The notes: generated by a model not told the origin, from the letters alone. Counted from the stretch's first letter, positions 1-7,838 are shown. The stretch: 20,525 nucleotides of DNA from SFFI01 sp964398655 (GCA_964398655.1 CAYNNG010000028.1:1-20525); one strand, 5' to 3'. Numbers and translations: made by a program.

Positions 1-25
1 CCAAGCCCACGCAAGGTTGGGAAGT

Positions 26-1159
26 CTAGTCCGCAAAGTATTTGCGGACGGTTACCAGGCGAGAGAGTAGTTCTTCTTGGCGGCTGAGGTCGCGGATATT
101 GAGGGTGGAGTCGTTGTCTAGGCGGCAGAGGGCTTGGCCTTCTTCGAGCAGGATCGCGGCTTGTGTAATCTTGCGGGGATTGTCAGGGGCGTGGAAGAAG
201 GCTACTACTCCAGGTTCTAGGAGTTGAGGCCGGATGAGGCCGGTGGTGACGTCTTTAATGGTTTCTACTTCGGTGCCGGCCTTGGCTTGGGAGGCCAGGT
301 CGCGGGGCAGGGCGAGGCCGTTTACCCGGGCCGCGATATAGATGGTTCCGGCCATGTCCGCGCCCTCTTTGGACATGCCGCCGGGGATGTAGGTGGCTTG
401 GTAGAAGTTCATGGCCGAGCTGACAAAGAGGGCGTTGGCCTTGGCAGGAGGCACGGGCGGCAGGTCACCGGTTTCGATAAAGAGGAGGTCGTTTCTGTTA
501 ACCCAACCAGTCTGGCCGTCTGGCAGGGGCAGGCCCAGGACTTCCGCCACTTGGTGGTCAGGGTAAAGGATGGTGCCCATGGGGGCGCGCAGGAGGGTAT
601 AGCCGTCGATCGCATGGCTCATAATCCTCTTGTAAGGAGCCAGCACCATGGCCTTGCGGTCCTTCTCCTGCTTTTCCCGCAGGTTTTCATCCTTGGTGAG
701 GTTCTGGCTGTCCAGCCAGGCCTCCAGGCCATCTGCGAGGCGAACGCGGACCCAGGTATTTTTCAGGCTGAGGACTTCCACCTGTTCACCAAATAGCGCG
801 GAGGAAAGGCGGTTGGCCTGGATCTTGGGCTGGTCAAAAAGCGGGCACTCCCCTACCCGAATCAAGGCTCGGTCGCCGGCTTGGAAAACCGGAGCGGGAG
901 CGGCTTGGCCTGGTTCCTGCAGGTAGGGCTCGGAGGCTGTGGGGTCGGTAACCTCTTCGGCTGGCGGTTCGGCAAACAGGCGGGGCAGGAGCCAGAGGAT
1001 AATTAAGAGGGTGACCATGGTGAGGGCCAGGGGTGGGAGCCAGGCTGGGAGCTTGCGCTTGCGGTCACCTAAATAAACAGACTTATGCAGGAGAGAATCC
1101 TGGGCCTTTTCCTTGTCCGACTGAGGCAGGCGGTTAGTGGGTTTAACCAGCTTAGGCAT
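26..1159 (-). CDS. Membrane-anchored SH3-domain protein with a degenerate NlpC/P60 domain (probable pseudoenzyme)
   Basis: This 377-residue protein has a charged N-terminus, one membrane segment (about residues 41-62) and an outside part of SH3b-like units and a C-terminal NlpC/P60-like fold. The first SH3b unit (about 94-155) contains WVRVRLADGLEAWL, close to WSRVRLADGFEGYI in the active endopeptidase at 13006-14823. A second SH3-like unit covers about 180-228. Residues 241-377 follow the NlpC/P60 pattern (NFYQATYIPGG, ALPRDLASQ, LLEPGVVAFF). However, the catalytic motif DCSG reads DMAG (Met269 for Cys), the HVGIY histidine position is Gln333, and the third site reads CRLD. I infer a non-catalytic wall-binding or regulatory role. 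Its ATG directly follows the acpS stop, and its ribosome site GAGGAGG lies inside the end of acpS. It is the last gene of the dnaD-dnaI-acpS operon. The fold assignment is from motif alignment by eye. Confidence 0.75.
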   Translation of the reverse strand: MPKLVKPTNRLPQSDKEKAQDSLLHKSVYLGDRKRKLPAWLPPLALTMVTLLIILWLLPRLFAEPPAEEVTDPTASEPYLQEPGQAAPAPVFQAGDRALIRVGECPLFDQPKIQANRLSSALFGEQVEVLSLKNTWVRVRLADGLEAWLDSQNLTKDENLREKQEKDRKAMVLAPYKRIMSHAIDGYTLLRAPMGTILYPDHQVAEVLGLPLPDGQTGWVNRNDLLFIETGDLPPVPPAKANALFVSSAMNFYQATYIPGGMSKEGADMAGTIYIAARVNGLALPRDLASQAKAGTEVETIKDVTTGLIRPQLLEPGVVAFFHAPDNPRKITQAAILLEEGQALCRLDNDSTLNIRDLSRQEELLSRLVTVRKYFAD

Positions 1160-1606
1160 CTAGATTTCCTCCTCTGGCAGCTGCAAGGTGACGAGGGCAC
1201 TAGCCATAGCCAGGCCGGCCTCATGGCTCAGAGAAAGGCTGGCCGAAATCAGGCGGCAGCAAGTTACCCCGCTAAAGTTTGCTCCATCTTGCGACACGGG
1301 GAAGGACAGGCGAGGCACCAGCTGGTTGACCCGGTCACCCCAGACATAATAGGGGGCTCCCTGGGGGGTCTTGCGTATACCCACGTCCTTAAAGCCGATA
1401 CCTTCCGTCGTCAGGAGGCCGCAGCCTAAGGCTTTGGCGAAGGCCTCCTTGGCCGCAAAAAAGGCCGCTAGGCTCTCCGCCCGTCCCCCGCACAGGGCTA
1501 ACTCCTCCGGATCAAAGAGCCGGTCCAGCAGGCGGTCGCGTGGATTTTCCAGGCGACGGATTTCAACTAAGTCGCAGCCACAGCGGATGAGTTCGGGCAT
1601 AGGCAA
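1160..1606 (-). CDS. acpS: Holo-[acyl-carrier-protein] synthase
   Basis: AcpS transfers 4'-phosphopantetheine from coenzyme A to the serine of apo-acyl carrier protein, activating it for fatty acid synthesis in the cytoplasm. The family signatures are present: CDLVEI with the metal-binding Asp12 near the N-terminus, and AAFFAAKEAFAKALG at about 47-61 with Glu54 as second metal ligand. The C-terminal SLSHEAGLAMASALV matches the usual end. At 148 residues it is longer than the usual 120 or so; the extra length lies around 95-118. The reading frame opens at TTG (1606), three bases after the upstream dnaI stop; an ATG two codons later (1600) is an alternative start, and neither has a strong ribosome site, which suggests translational coupling. 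The CGCD at the first motif, instead of the common GxDxVE with glycines, is slightly unusual. Confidence 0.9.
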   Translation of the reverse strand: MPMPELIRCGCDLVEIRRLENPRDRLLDRLFDPEELALCGGRAESLAAFFAAKEAFAKALGCGLLTTEGIGFKDVGIRKTPQGAPYYVWGDRVNQLVPRLSFPVSQDGANFSGVTCCRLISASLSLSHEAGLAMASALVTLQLPEEEI

Positions 1607-1609
1607 AAT

Positions 1610-2632
1610 CTAGGCCCCATACTGGGCCCGGCGGGCCAGCTCCATGCGCAGGTCCGGTCCCTCCAGGGGGAAGGCCAGGAAAGCGCCTAAGAGCCTGGAA
1701 CCCAGGCGTTCGTCGTAACGGCGGGAAAAATCCACGGGAGACAAGTTGCCGGTTAAAAGGGTCATCTGCTCGGGATTTTGTACCCGGGCATCCAAAAGAG
1801 CAATTAAATCATTGTAGGAGGCATCGTTGCCAGCCTCTGACCCCAAGTCATCCAAGACCAGGACCTGAGCCTCGCGTAAAAACTGCAGGCGCTCGCGGGC
1901 AACCTGCTTCTCCGTGCGGTCAGCCGAAAAAGACCGGTCTAACACCCGGACCTGGGCGGTCAAATCTACAAAGGCCATGGATCGGATAAATGCCACGGAA
2001 TAGCCCTGGGTCCTCAGACCGTTGGCCAGGGCCGCGGCCAAGTAGGTTTTGCCCGTACCCGGCTTGCCGAAAAAGTAGAAATTGCGGTCTGAGTGCGGAA
2101 AGTTAGCCAAGATCTCCCGGCTCCGCTGGTAGAGATTTTCCGCTACCTGGCGGGGGCTGGCCTGGCCTTGATAAACCTGGGGATCCAACTCTGGCGAAAA
2201 CAGGTCCAGGTCAAAACGCTCCAGACTGGCTTCCTTCGGAGGGGGAAAGGATATCCCCTTCTGTCTTTCCAGCTGATTGCGGATTTCCAAGGCGCAGGAG
2301 CAGAGTCGGCCCTGGTAAATGCCCGTGTCTTGGCAGAGGGGGCAGGTGTAGAGGTCCCTTGCGGTCAAGAGCTTGGCTTCTTTGACCCGGTAGGCCTGGT
2401 CCAATTGTGCCTGCAGCTGAGCCAGCTTGGTCCGGGCAGCCTCCTGCTCCCCTCCCCCCTGCAGGGACTTTAAGAGATAGGTCGCGCCAGCCTCCCGATA
2501 GGCCCGCTCCAGGGCCCGCAGACTGGAGTCTTGGGCTAAAAAATCCTGCCGGTAACGGTCAAGCCGGGCTTGGTTGTCCGCTTGTCTCGCCTGGTAGACC
2601 TTCCTTATATCTGGGGGAATATGTACCTGCAT
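1610..2632 (-). CDS. dnaI: DnaI/DnaC-type replicative helicase loader, AAA+ ATPase
   Basis: This 340-residue protein is the helicase loader that works with DnaD in Firmicutes to load the replicative helicase. The N-terminal 95 residues are charged and probably coiled-coil. A zinc-binding motif follows (C97PLC, C111SC). The AAA+ module shows Walker A GKPGTGKT (189-196), Walker B VLVLDDLG (257-264), a sensor-1 region TLLTGNLSP (291-299) and an arginine-rich segment SRRYDERLGSRL (303-314). The start ATG has a good ribosome site, AAGGAG. It lies 20 bases after dnaD and 3 bases before the acpS reading frame. The zinc motif plus AAA+ order fits DnaI better than the IS21 helper protein IstB, which is the main alternative, and the dnaD neighbour supports DnaI. 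Confidence 0.87.
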   Translation of the reverse strand: MQVHIPPDIRKVYQARQADNQARLDRYRQDFLAQDSSLRALERAYREAGATYLLKSLQGGGEQEAARTKLAQLQAQLDQAYRVKEAKLLTARDLYTCPLCQDTGIYQGRLCSCALEIRNQLERQKGISFPPPKEASLERFDLDLFSPELDPQVYQGQASPRQVAENLYQRSREILANFPHSDRNFYFFGKPGTGKTYLAAALANGLRTQGYSVAFIRSMAFVDLTAQVRVLDRSFSADRTEKQVARERLQFLREAQVLVLDDLGSEAGNDASYNDLIALLDARVQNPEQMTLLTGNLSPVDFSRRYDERLGSRLLGAFLAFPLEGPDLRMELARRAQYGA

Positions 2633-2652
2633 GTAACTCCTTAGCTCTTAAC

Positions 2653-3714
2653 CTAGTGGGCGGAACTCGCATCCGCACTGGTTTCTGGGGGATTGGAACC
2701 GGGATCGGACTTCAAAAAATCCAGGCTGCGGTAGAGGGAGGTAATCTCCTCTTCCTGGTACTGGCGCTGGTCAAAATTGCCCATGGCCTGGGAGACAGAC
2801 CGGGCAGGACGGCGCTTGGCCTCTTGCTGGGCCTTTCTTTGAGCCTGGTAATCAGCTTCGTACTGGTCAACCTCCGCCAGGCTTTTCAGACCGGCCTCTG
2901 ACCAATTTTTCAAGATAGCCTCCACATAGTTGAAGTTGGGCTGGGCCTGCTTGCTGGCCGCCCGCCGGAAGGCCTCGTCAATAAGGTCAAAGGGCAGGTC
3001 CCACTCGTAGATCCAGCGTTTCAAGTAATCCAGCTGGTAGGACGTAAACCGGCTTGTAAGACGGAGCTTGCGTTCCAGGATGTTCGCGTAATGTTTGAGG
3101 CCTTGGTTGGCTTCATGCCGGGCATTGAGGTCTGAAAAAGTCCGCAGACCCTCCTCCCGCCAGGCAGCCGCCACCTGTTCCGCGTAGTTGTTGACCTGGA
3201 GCTTGCCATATTGCTTGATTTCGTTAAAGAGGGCGTAGATCAAGTCGGGCGCGAAGCCATAGTCCATGTACCATTTTTCAATAGAGTTGTAGAAAGAGAG
3301 GGGCATGACCCCTTGGTAGAAGGTGTGGTTAATCTGGCCCACCAAATCGGCCAATTCGGCCTGCTGCTGGGCAGCAAGCGTGCGGTCGGGGCTGGCGGGG
3401 GCCGCTTGCTGGGCCACGCGCTGGCGGTAAAGCTCCTGGAGGTCTGCCAGCTCTAAGCCTTGGGCAGTCCAGGACAGGAGGCCGCGCGCCGCCAAGAGCT
3501 TGAGGGAATCCAGCAGCCGGTCCGGCGGGACCTGGAGCTGCTGGGCCAGGGCCTGCTCATCCAGCTGACTGGTACCCGGCTGGGCCTGGGCCAGAATGAG
3601 CAAAAAGGCCCGCAGGCTAATCTCATCCAGCTGGGGCATATCTTCCAAGAAGAATGCCGCAGGAATGTGCAGGTCAGGGCTGTATTGGTCTTGTGCGCGT
3701 GTGATTTCCAGCAT
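2653..3714 (-). CDS. dnaD: DnaD-domain replication initiation protein
   Basis: This 353-residue protein is a DnaD/DnaB-type primosomal protein that helps DnaA and the helicase loader at the origin or at restarting forks. The N-terminal 110 residues look like a winged-helix region (helix-rich, LLDSLKLLAARGLLSW). Two DnaD C-terminal-type domains follow, at about 125-200 (FYNSIEKWYMDYGFAPDLIY) and 205-275 (TSYQLDYLKRWIYEWDLPFD). The second ends in FNYVEAILKNW, the YxxxILxxW-type motif; the first has a weaker NNYAEQVAAAW. The tail is charged and low in complexity. The ribosome site AAAGGA is about 13 bases from the ATG, which is long. It is the first gene of the minus-strand operon and lies downstream of the 35-bp repeat region. 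Confidence 0.88.
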   Translation of the reverse strand: MLEITRAQDQYSPDLHIPAAFFLEDMPQLDEISLRAFLLILAQAQPGTSQLDEQALAQQLQVPPDRLLDSLKLLAARGLLSWTAQGLELADLQELYRQRVAQQAAPASPDRTLAAQQQAELADLVGQINHTFYQGVMPLSFYNSIEKWYMDYGFAPDLIYALFNEIKQYGKLQVNNYAEQVAAAWREEGLRTFSDLNARHEANQGLKHYANILERKLRLTSRFTSYQLDYLKRWIYEWDLPFDLIDEAFRRAASKQAQPNFNYVEAILKNWSEAGLKSLAEVDQYEADYQAQRKAQQEAKRRPARSVSQAMGNFDQRQYQEEEITSLYRSLDFLKSDPGSNPPETSADASSAH

Positions 3715-3786
3715 GTGTTCACGTAATTCCTTTGTGCCTGATCCGGGCGTGGCCCGGTTAAGGCTGCAATGCCTGGTCCCGGATGA

Positions 3787-4046
3787 GGCCAGTTGAGTTC
3801 GCTAGGCTTGATCCCTTGAGAGGCGGCTTGGCCCCTGAAAGGCCAGTTAAGGTCGCCGGGCTTGTCCCCCGGAGAGGCTAGTTAAGGTCGCCGGGCTTGT
3901 CCCTCGAAGAGACNNNNNNNNNNNNNNNNNNNNNNNNNNNNNNNNNNNNNNNNNNNNNNNNNNNNNNNNNNNNNNNNNNNNNNNNNNNNNNNNNNNNNNN
4001 NNNNNNNNNNNNNCTAGTTAAGGTCGCCGGGCTTGTCCCTCGAAGA
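3787..4046. repeat. 35-bp tandem direct repeat, interrupted by an assembly gap
   Basis: Units of 35 bases begin at 3787 (diverged), 3841, 3876 and, across the gap, at about 4012. The last two visible units are identical over the part that can be compared, with core AGTTAAGGTCGCCGGGCTTG. A more diverged copy can be seen from about 3752, and a variant that has become a palindrome follows at 4047-4074. A period of 35 is not a multiple of three, there is no start codon context, and no unique spacer separates the units, so this is neither protein-coding nor a CRISPR array. The true copy number is unknown. Confidence 0.9.
3914..4013. other. Assembly gap (100 N)
   Basis: Exactly one hundred unknown bases sit inside the 35-bp repeat array, with the same repeat unit on both sides. 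A fixed length of 100 is the usual placeholder for a gap of unknown size, so the true distance may differ. Confidence 0.98.
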
Positions 4047-4052
4047 GACCAA

Positions 4053-4074
4053 TTAAGGCCGCGGGCGGCCTTAA
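4053..4074. repeat. Palindrome at the edge of the 35-bp repeat array
   Basis: The arms TTAAGGCCGC and GCGGCCTTAA are perfectly complementary with two bases between them (or eight-base arms with a six-base loop). The left arm resembles the TTAAGGTCGC of the repeat unit, so it may be a repeat copy that has drifted into a palindrome. It has no T-run on either strand and so is not an intrinsic terminator. Confidence 0.75.
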
Positions 4075-4080
4075 AGCGAC

Positions 4081-4107
4081 AAAAAACCCCGCATCGCTGC
4101 GGGGTTT
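4081..4107 (-). terminator. Rho-independent terminator of the pyruvate:ferredoxin oxidoreductase gene
   Basis: Read on the minus strand, a ten-base-pair stem AAACCCCGCA / TGCGGGGTTT with a four-base loop is followed by six T residues. It lies about 80 bases after the stop codon of the gene at 4189-7728. Confidence 0.92.
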
Positions 4108-4108
4108 A

Positions 4109-4117
4109 ATTATAGCA
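4109..4117 (-). promoter_or_regulatory. Possible extended -10 promoter next to the terminator
   Basis: On the minus strand TGCTATAAT matches the extended -10 pattern TGnTATAAT. No good -35 box is present 16-18 bases upstream. A start about seven bases downstream would fall inside the terminator stem, so transcription from here could escape termination and read through the repeat region towards dnaD. This is a weak prediction. Confidence 0.3.
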
Positions 4118-4188
4118 TAAGCTATTGAGCCTTTAAGCCCGGCTTTGCCGGTCTAGGCGCCTCTAGAGGGCTTTAGCCTAACTCAGGC

Positions 4189-7100
4189 TTAGCCTTCTGT
4201 GGTCGGTGCGGGCTCGTAGGATGCCAAACGTACGTAGTTCTGGTAGCGTTCCTCAGCAGCGGCTGCGGCGCGTTCATAGATGGCCTCAACCTCTTCCTGA
4301 GAGTATCTGCCAGCCAGAGAGGTGTAACGTACTTCCTTCTGCAGGAATTCCTTGTAGTCGCGCTTGGGCTCCTTGGAATCCAGGATGAAGGGGTTCTTGC
4401 CTTCGTTCTTGAGGGCAGGGTTGTAACGGTAGAGGTGCCAATAACCGGTCTCAACAGCATCCTTTTCACGGGTCTGGGAGATGGTCAAGCCGCCCCGGAT
4501 ACCGTGGTTGATACAAGGCGCGTAGGCGATGACGATGGAAGGACCGTGCCAAGCTTCGGCCTCACGGATAGCCCGCAGGGTCTGAGCCTGGTTGGCGCCC
4601 ATGGAAATCTGAGCCACGTAGACATAGCCATAAGTCATGACCATGGCACCCAGGTCTTTCTTCTTCATGGGCTTACCGCCAGCGGCAAACTCGGCGATAG
4701 CACCCAGAGGAGTGGACTTAGAGGCTTGGCCGCCGGTGTTGGAGTAAACTTCGGTATCCAGTACCAGCACGTTAATGTCTTCACCAGAAGCCATCACGTG
4801 GTCCAGACCGCCGTAACCGATATCGTAGGCCCAGCCGTCACCGCCAAAGATCCAGGAGGAACGTTTGACCAGGTAGTCTTCATATTGCAGAGCCTGCTTG
4901 GCCAGGTCAGCACCTTCGCCCTGGTAAGCTTTCAGCTTCTCAACCATGGTGTCAGTGAGTTCGCGGGTATTTTCGCCATCTTCAAAGCCGTCCAACCAAG
5001 CCTGGATCGCAGCCTTGAGCTCGACATCGCTGGATTTCTCCTGCAGCTCGGTCAGATAACCCTTGGCGCGATTGCGCAGCTGCTTGTAGCCCAGGTGCAT
5101 GCCCAGACCGTGCTCTGCGGCGTCCTCAAAGAGGGAGTTGGCCCAGGCAGGTCCATGACCAGCAGCGTTGGGGCAGTAAGGAGTGGAGGGGGCAGAACCG
5201 CCATAGATGGAAGAGCAACCCGTAGCGTTAGAGATCTGCATACGGTCGCCAAAGAGCTGGGTAACCAACTTGACATAAGGAGTTTCGCCGCAGCCCGCGC
5301 AGGCGCCAGAGAAGCAGAACTGAGGTTCTTCGAACTGAGATCCCTTGACAGAAGCCTTGTTCATGGGGTTGGCCTTCTTGCTAATCTTGGAGGCGTACTT
5401 GTAGTTGTCTTCCTGGTCCAGATGGTCCTCACGAGGCTCCATATCTAGGGCCTTAGCGGGGCAGATGTTCGCGCAGGAACCGCATCCTGTGCAGTCCAGC
5501 GGTGAAGGCTGAATAGCGTATTTGTACTGCTCGTAAGGCTTGGCGCCGTCCTTGAGATGCAGACTCTCAGGAGCATTCTTGGCTTCTTCTTCGTTGAAGA
5601 GGTAGGGGCGGATAACCGCGTGGGGGCAGACAAAGGAGCACTGGTTGCATTGGATGCACTTCTCAGAATTCCAGATAGGAATGTTCACGGCAATGCCGCG
5701 CTTCTCATATTGAGTAGTGCCTGCGGGCCAGTGACCATCTTCACGGTCTACGAAGGTAGATACGGGGAGGGTGTCGCCCTTTTGAGCGTTCATGACTTCA
5801 ACCACGTTCTGGATAAAGTCAGGAGCTTCGTTAACCGGCTGGGGTGCGTCTTGAGCATTCTTCCACTCGGCGGGTACGGGAATTTCTTTGAACTTCTCAA
5901 TACCAGCGTCGACAGCGGCGTAGTTCATGTTGACGATGTCTTCGCCCTTGTGGCCGTAAGATTTAACGATAGCTTCCTTCATGTACTTCACGGCATCCTC
6001 TACGGGGATAACCTTGGTGATCGCAAAGAAGGCAGCCTGGCAAATGGTGTTGATGCGGGAGCCCAGACCGATTTCGGCAGCGATGTCTACAGCGTTAATG
6101 GTGTAGAGCTTGATGTCGTTTTCGGCCAGGAAGCGCTTCATGTGGCCCGGCAGGTGCTCGTCCAGCTCTTCCGCGTTCCAGTGGGTGTTGAGCAGGAAGG
6201 AGCCGCCCTTCTTCAGAGGAGCCAGCATGTCGTACTTATCTACATATGATTGGTTATGGCAGGCCACAAAGTCGGCTACGTCGATGGTGTAAGGAGCATT
6301 GATAGGATGCTTACCAAAGCGCAGGTCAGAAATGGTTACGCCGCCAGACTTCTTGGAGTCATAGCTGAAGTAGGCTTGAGCATAAAGGTCGGTGTGGTCG
6401 CCGATGATCTTGATGGAGTTCTTGTTTGCGCCAACGGTACCGTCAGAGCCCAGGCCCCAGAAGCGGCAAGCAATAGTGCCTTCGGGAGCGATGTCCAGAG
6501 CAGGAGATTTCTCCAGGGACAGGTGGGTAACGTCGTCGTTGATACCGATGGTGAACTCGGGCTTAGGATCAGCCTTGCCCAGTTCCTTAAAGACAGACAC
6601 AAACTGGTCAGGCGTGGTGTTTTTGGAAGAGAGACCATAGCGGCCGCGGATGATGGTAGGAGCATTCTCCACATCCTTGAAGGCGTTGACCACGTCGAGG
6701 TAGAGGGGTTCGCCCGCAGCGCCGGGTTCCTTGCAGCGATCCAGGACCGCAATGTGCTTAACAGTCTTGGGGATAGCGGCCAGGAGGCGGTCATTGCAGA
6801 AGGGGCGGTAAACACGGACATTGATAACACCGCATTTGTCGCCTTGTTTATTGAGGTGGAGGGCCACTTCAGCGGCAGTTTCTACGGCAGAGCCCATGAG
6901 GATGACGAGTTTTTCGGCATCTTCAGCGCCAAAGTAATCAAAGAACTGGTAGTTCTTACCGGTCAGCTCATTGATAGCCTTCAGGTACTTGTCGATAACG
7001 GCGGGCAGGGCCAGATAGAAGGGGTTGCCAGCTTCACGGGCTTGGAAGAAGACGTCCGGGTTTTCGGCTGAGCCTCTGAGGATAGGCTGGTTGGGGCTGA

Positions 7101-7728
7101 GAGAGCGCTTACGGAAGGCTTCTACAGCGTCCATGTCGACCAGTTCTTTGAGGTCGTCATAGTCCAGGAGCTGAACCTTGGAAATTTCGTGGGAGGTACG
7201 GAAACCGTCGAAGAAGTGCAGGAAGGGGACCCGGCCTTCAATGGCGGATAAGTGGGCAACAGCAGCCATGTCGTGGGCTTCCTGAACGCTGTTGGAAGCC
7301 AGCAGAGCAAAACCGGTCTGGCGGGCAGCCATGACGTCGGAGTGGTCGCCAAAGATAGACAGGGCGTGTGTTGCGATAGTACGGGCAGCTACGTGGAAAA
7401 CGCCAGGCAGGAATTCGCCCGCGATCTTGTACATGTTAGGGATCTTGAGCAGAAGGCCCTGGGAAGCGGTGAAGGTGGTGGTGAGAGCGCCTGTGCCTAA
7501 AGAACCGTGGACAACGCCTGCGGCGCCGGCTTCAGATTGCATCTCAACTACGTTGACGGTCTGGCCGAAGATATTTTTACGGCCTTGGACGGCCCATTGG
7601 TCTACCATGTCTGCCATGGGAGATGAGGGCGTGATGGGGTAAATACCGGCTACTTCGGTGAAGGCGTAGGCGGTCCAAGCTGCTGCTGTGTTACCGTCCA
7701 TCATCATGAATTTCTTTTCTTTTGACAT
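4189..7728 (-). CDS. nifJ: Pyruvate:ferredoxin (flavodoxin) oxidoreductase
   Basis: This 1179-residue enzyme oxidises pyruvate with coenzyme A to acetyl-CoA and CO2 and passes electrons to ferredoxin or flavodoxin; it is oxygen-sensitive and typical of anaerobes. The single-chain homodimeric form is complete. The N-terminal pyrimidine-type domain has YPITPSSPMAD (30-40) and the thiamine-activating Glu66 in MQSEAGA. Two [4Fe-4S] ferredoxin motifs follow, C691xxC694xxC697xxxC701 and C746xxC749xxC752xxxC756. The proximal cluster uses CAGC (810-813), Cys838 and Cys1072. The thiamine diphosphate site is seen at GGDGWAYDIG (962-971) and DTEVYSNTGGQ. The ATG has a strong ribosome site, AAGGAGA, five bases upstream. 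It is transcribed alone, from a promoter at about 7825, to the terminator at 4081-4107. It follows the PGK-TIM gene on the same strand, fitting the order of steps from glycolysis to acetyl-CoA. Confidence 0.97.
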   Translation of the reverse strand: MSKEKKFMMMDGNTAAAWTAYAFTEVAGIYPITPSSPMADMVDQWAVQGRKNIFGQTVNVVEMQSEAGAAGVVHGSLGTGALTTTFTASQGLLLKIPNMYKIAGEFLPGVFHVAARTIATHALSIFGDHSDVMAARQTGFALLASNSVQEAHDMAAVAHLSAIEGRVPFLHFFDGFRTSHEISKVQLLDYDDLKELVDMDAVEAFRKRSLSPNQPILRGSAENPDVFFQAREAGNPFYLALPAVIDKYLKAINELTGKNYQFFDYFGAEDAEKLVILMGSAVETAAEVALHLNKQGDKCGVINVRVYRPFCNDRLLAAIPKTVKHIAVLDRCKEPGAAGEPLYLDVVNAFKDVENAPTIIRGRYGLSSKNTTPDQFVSVFKELGKADPKPEFTIGINDDVTHLSLEKSPALDIAPEGTIACRFWGLGSDGTVGANKNSIKIIGDHTDLYAQAYFSYDSKKSGGVTISDLRFGKHPINAPYTIDVADFVACHNQSYVDKYDMLAPLKKGGSFLLNTHWNAEELDEHLPGHMKRFLAENDIKLYTINAVDIAAEIGLGSRINTICQAAFFAITKVIPVEDAVKYMKEAIVKSYGHKGEDIVNMNYAAVDAGIEKFKEIPVPAEWKNAQDAPQPVNEAPDFIQNVVEVMNAQKGDTLPVSTFVDREDGHWPAGTTQYEKRGIAVNIPIWNSEKCIQCNQCSFVCPHAVIRPYLFNEEEAKNAPESLHLKDGAKPYEQYKYAIQPSPLDCTGCGSCANICPAKALDMEPREDHLDQEDNYKYASKISKKANPMNKASVKGSQFEEPQFCFSGACAGCGETPYVKLVTQLFGDRMQISNATGCSSIYGGSAPSTPYCPNAAGHGPAWANSLFEDAAEHGLGMHLGYKQLRNRAKGYLTELQEKSSDVELKAAIQAWLDGFEDGENTRELTDTMVEKLKAYQGEGADLAKQALQYEDYLVKRSSWIFGGDGWAYDIGYGGLDHVMASGEDINVLVLDTEVYSNTGGQASKSTPLGAIAEFAAGGKPMKKKDLGAMVMTYGYVYVAQISMGANQAQTLRAIREAEAWHGPSIVIAYAPCINHGIRGGLTISQTREKDAVETGYWHLYRYNPALKNEGKNPFILDSKEPKRDYKEFLQKEVRYTSLAGRYSQEEVEAIYERAAAAAEERYQNYVRLASYEPAPTTEG

Positions 7729-7800
7729 TTATCTCTCCTTGTTGCTGTGATTACTTTGTTCTGCTTTTTCTGCAAATAATCGGCCCGTAAATGTGTAGGG

Positions 7801-7818
7801 TGGCCCCAGTTGGGGCCA
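7801..7818 (-). promoter_or_regulatory. 5'-end hairpin of the oxidoreductase mRNA
   Basis: TGGCCCCAACTGGGGCCA on the minus strand has seven-base-pair GC-rich arms and a four-base loop. It starts at the position expected for transcription initiation from the -10 box at 7825-7830, so it would form the first nucleotides of the message. Such 5' stems are known to protect mRNAs from decay. It has no T-run and is not a terminator. Confidence 0.55.
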
Positions 7819-7824
7819 CTCCAG

Positions 7825-7833
7825 ATTATATCA
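7825..7833 (-). promoter_or_regulatory. Extended -10 promoter for the pyruvate:ferredoxin oxidoreductase gene
   Basis: The minus strand reads TGATATAAT, a perfect TGnTATAAT extended -10 element, about 100 bases before the ATG. The -35 region is poor, as is common for extended -10 promoters. The predicted start is near 7818. Confidence 0.6.
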
Positions 7834-7838
7834 TAAAT

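Larger units (their letters stand above)
3715..4188. other. Intergenic region with tandem repeats and a sequencing gap
   Basis: This spacer between the oxidoreductase gene and dnaD holds no gene. From the dnaD side it contains a degenerate then regular 35-bp tandem repeat, 100 unknown bases, a further repeat copy, a perfect palindrome at 4053-4074 (TTAAGGCC arms), the terminator at 4081-4107, a TATAAT-like box and the short inverted repeats near 4154-4180 (TAGGC/GCCTA and CCTCTAGAGG). Confidence 0.9.

Noticed and set aside
1..25. Terminator after the SH3/NlpC-like gene
   Set aside because: Only 25 bases are visible after the stop codon and no clear stem with a T-run is present.
3787..4046. 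35-bp repeats as a CRISPR array
   Set aside because: Units follow each other head to tail without unique spacers, and no cas gene is nearby.
4435..7071. Long plus-strand frames opposite the oxidoreductase gene (337, 230 and 273 codons)
   Set aside because: They are antisense to a complete, strongly conserved gene, have no ribosome sites and show no family motifs; they arise from codon bias on the coding strand.
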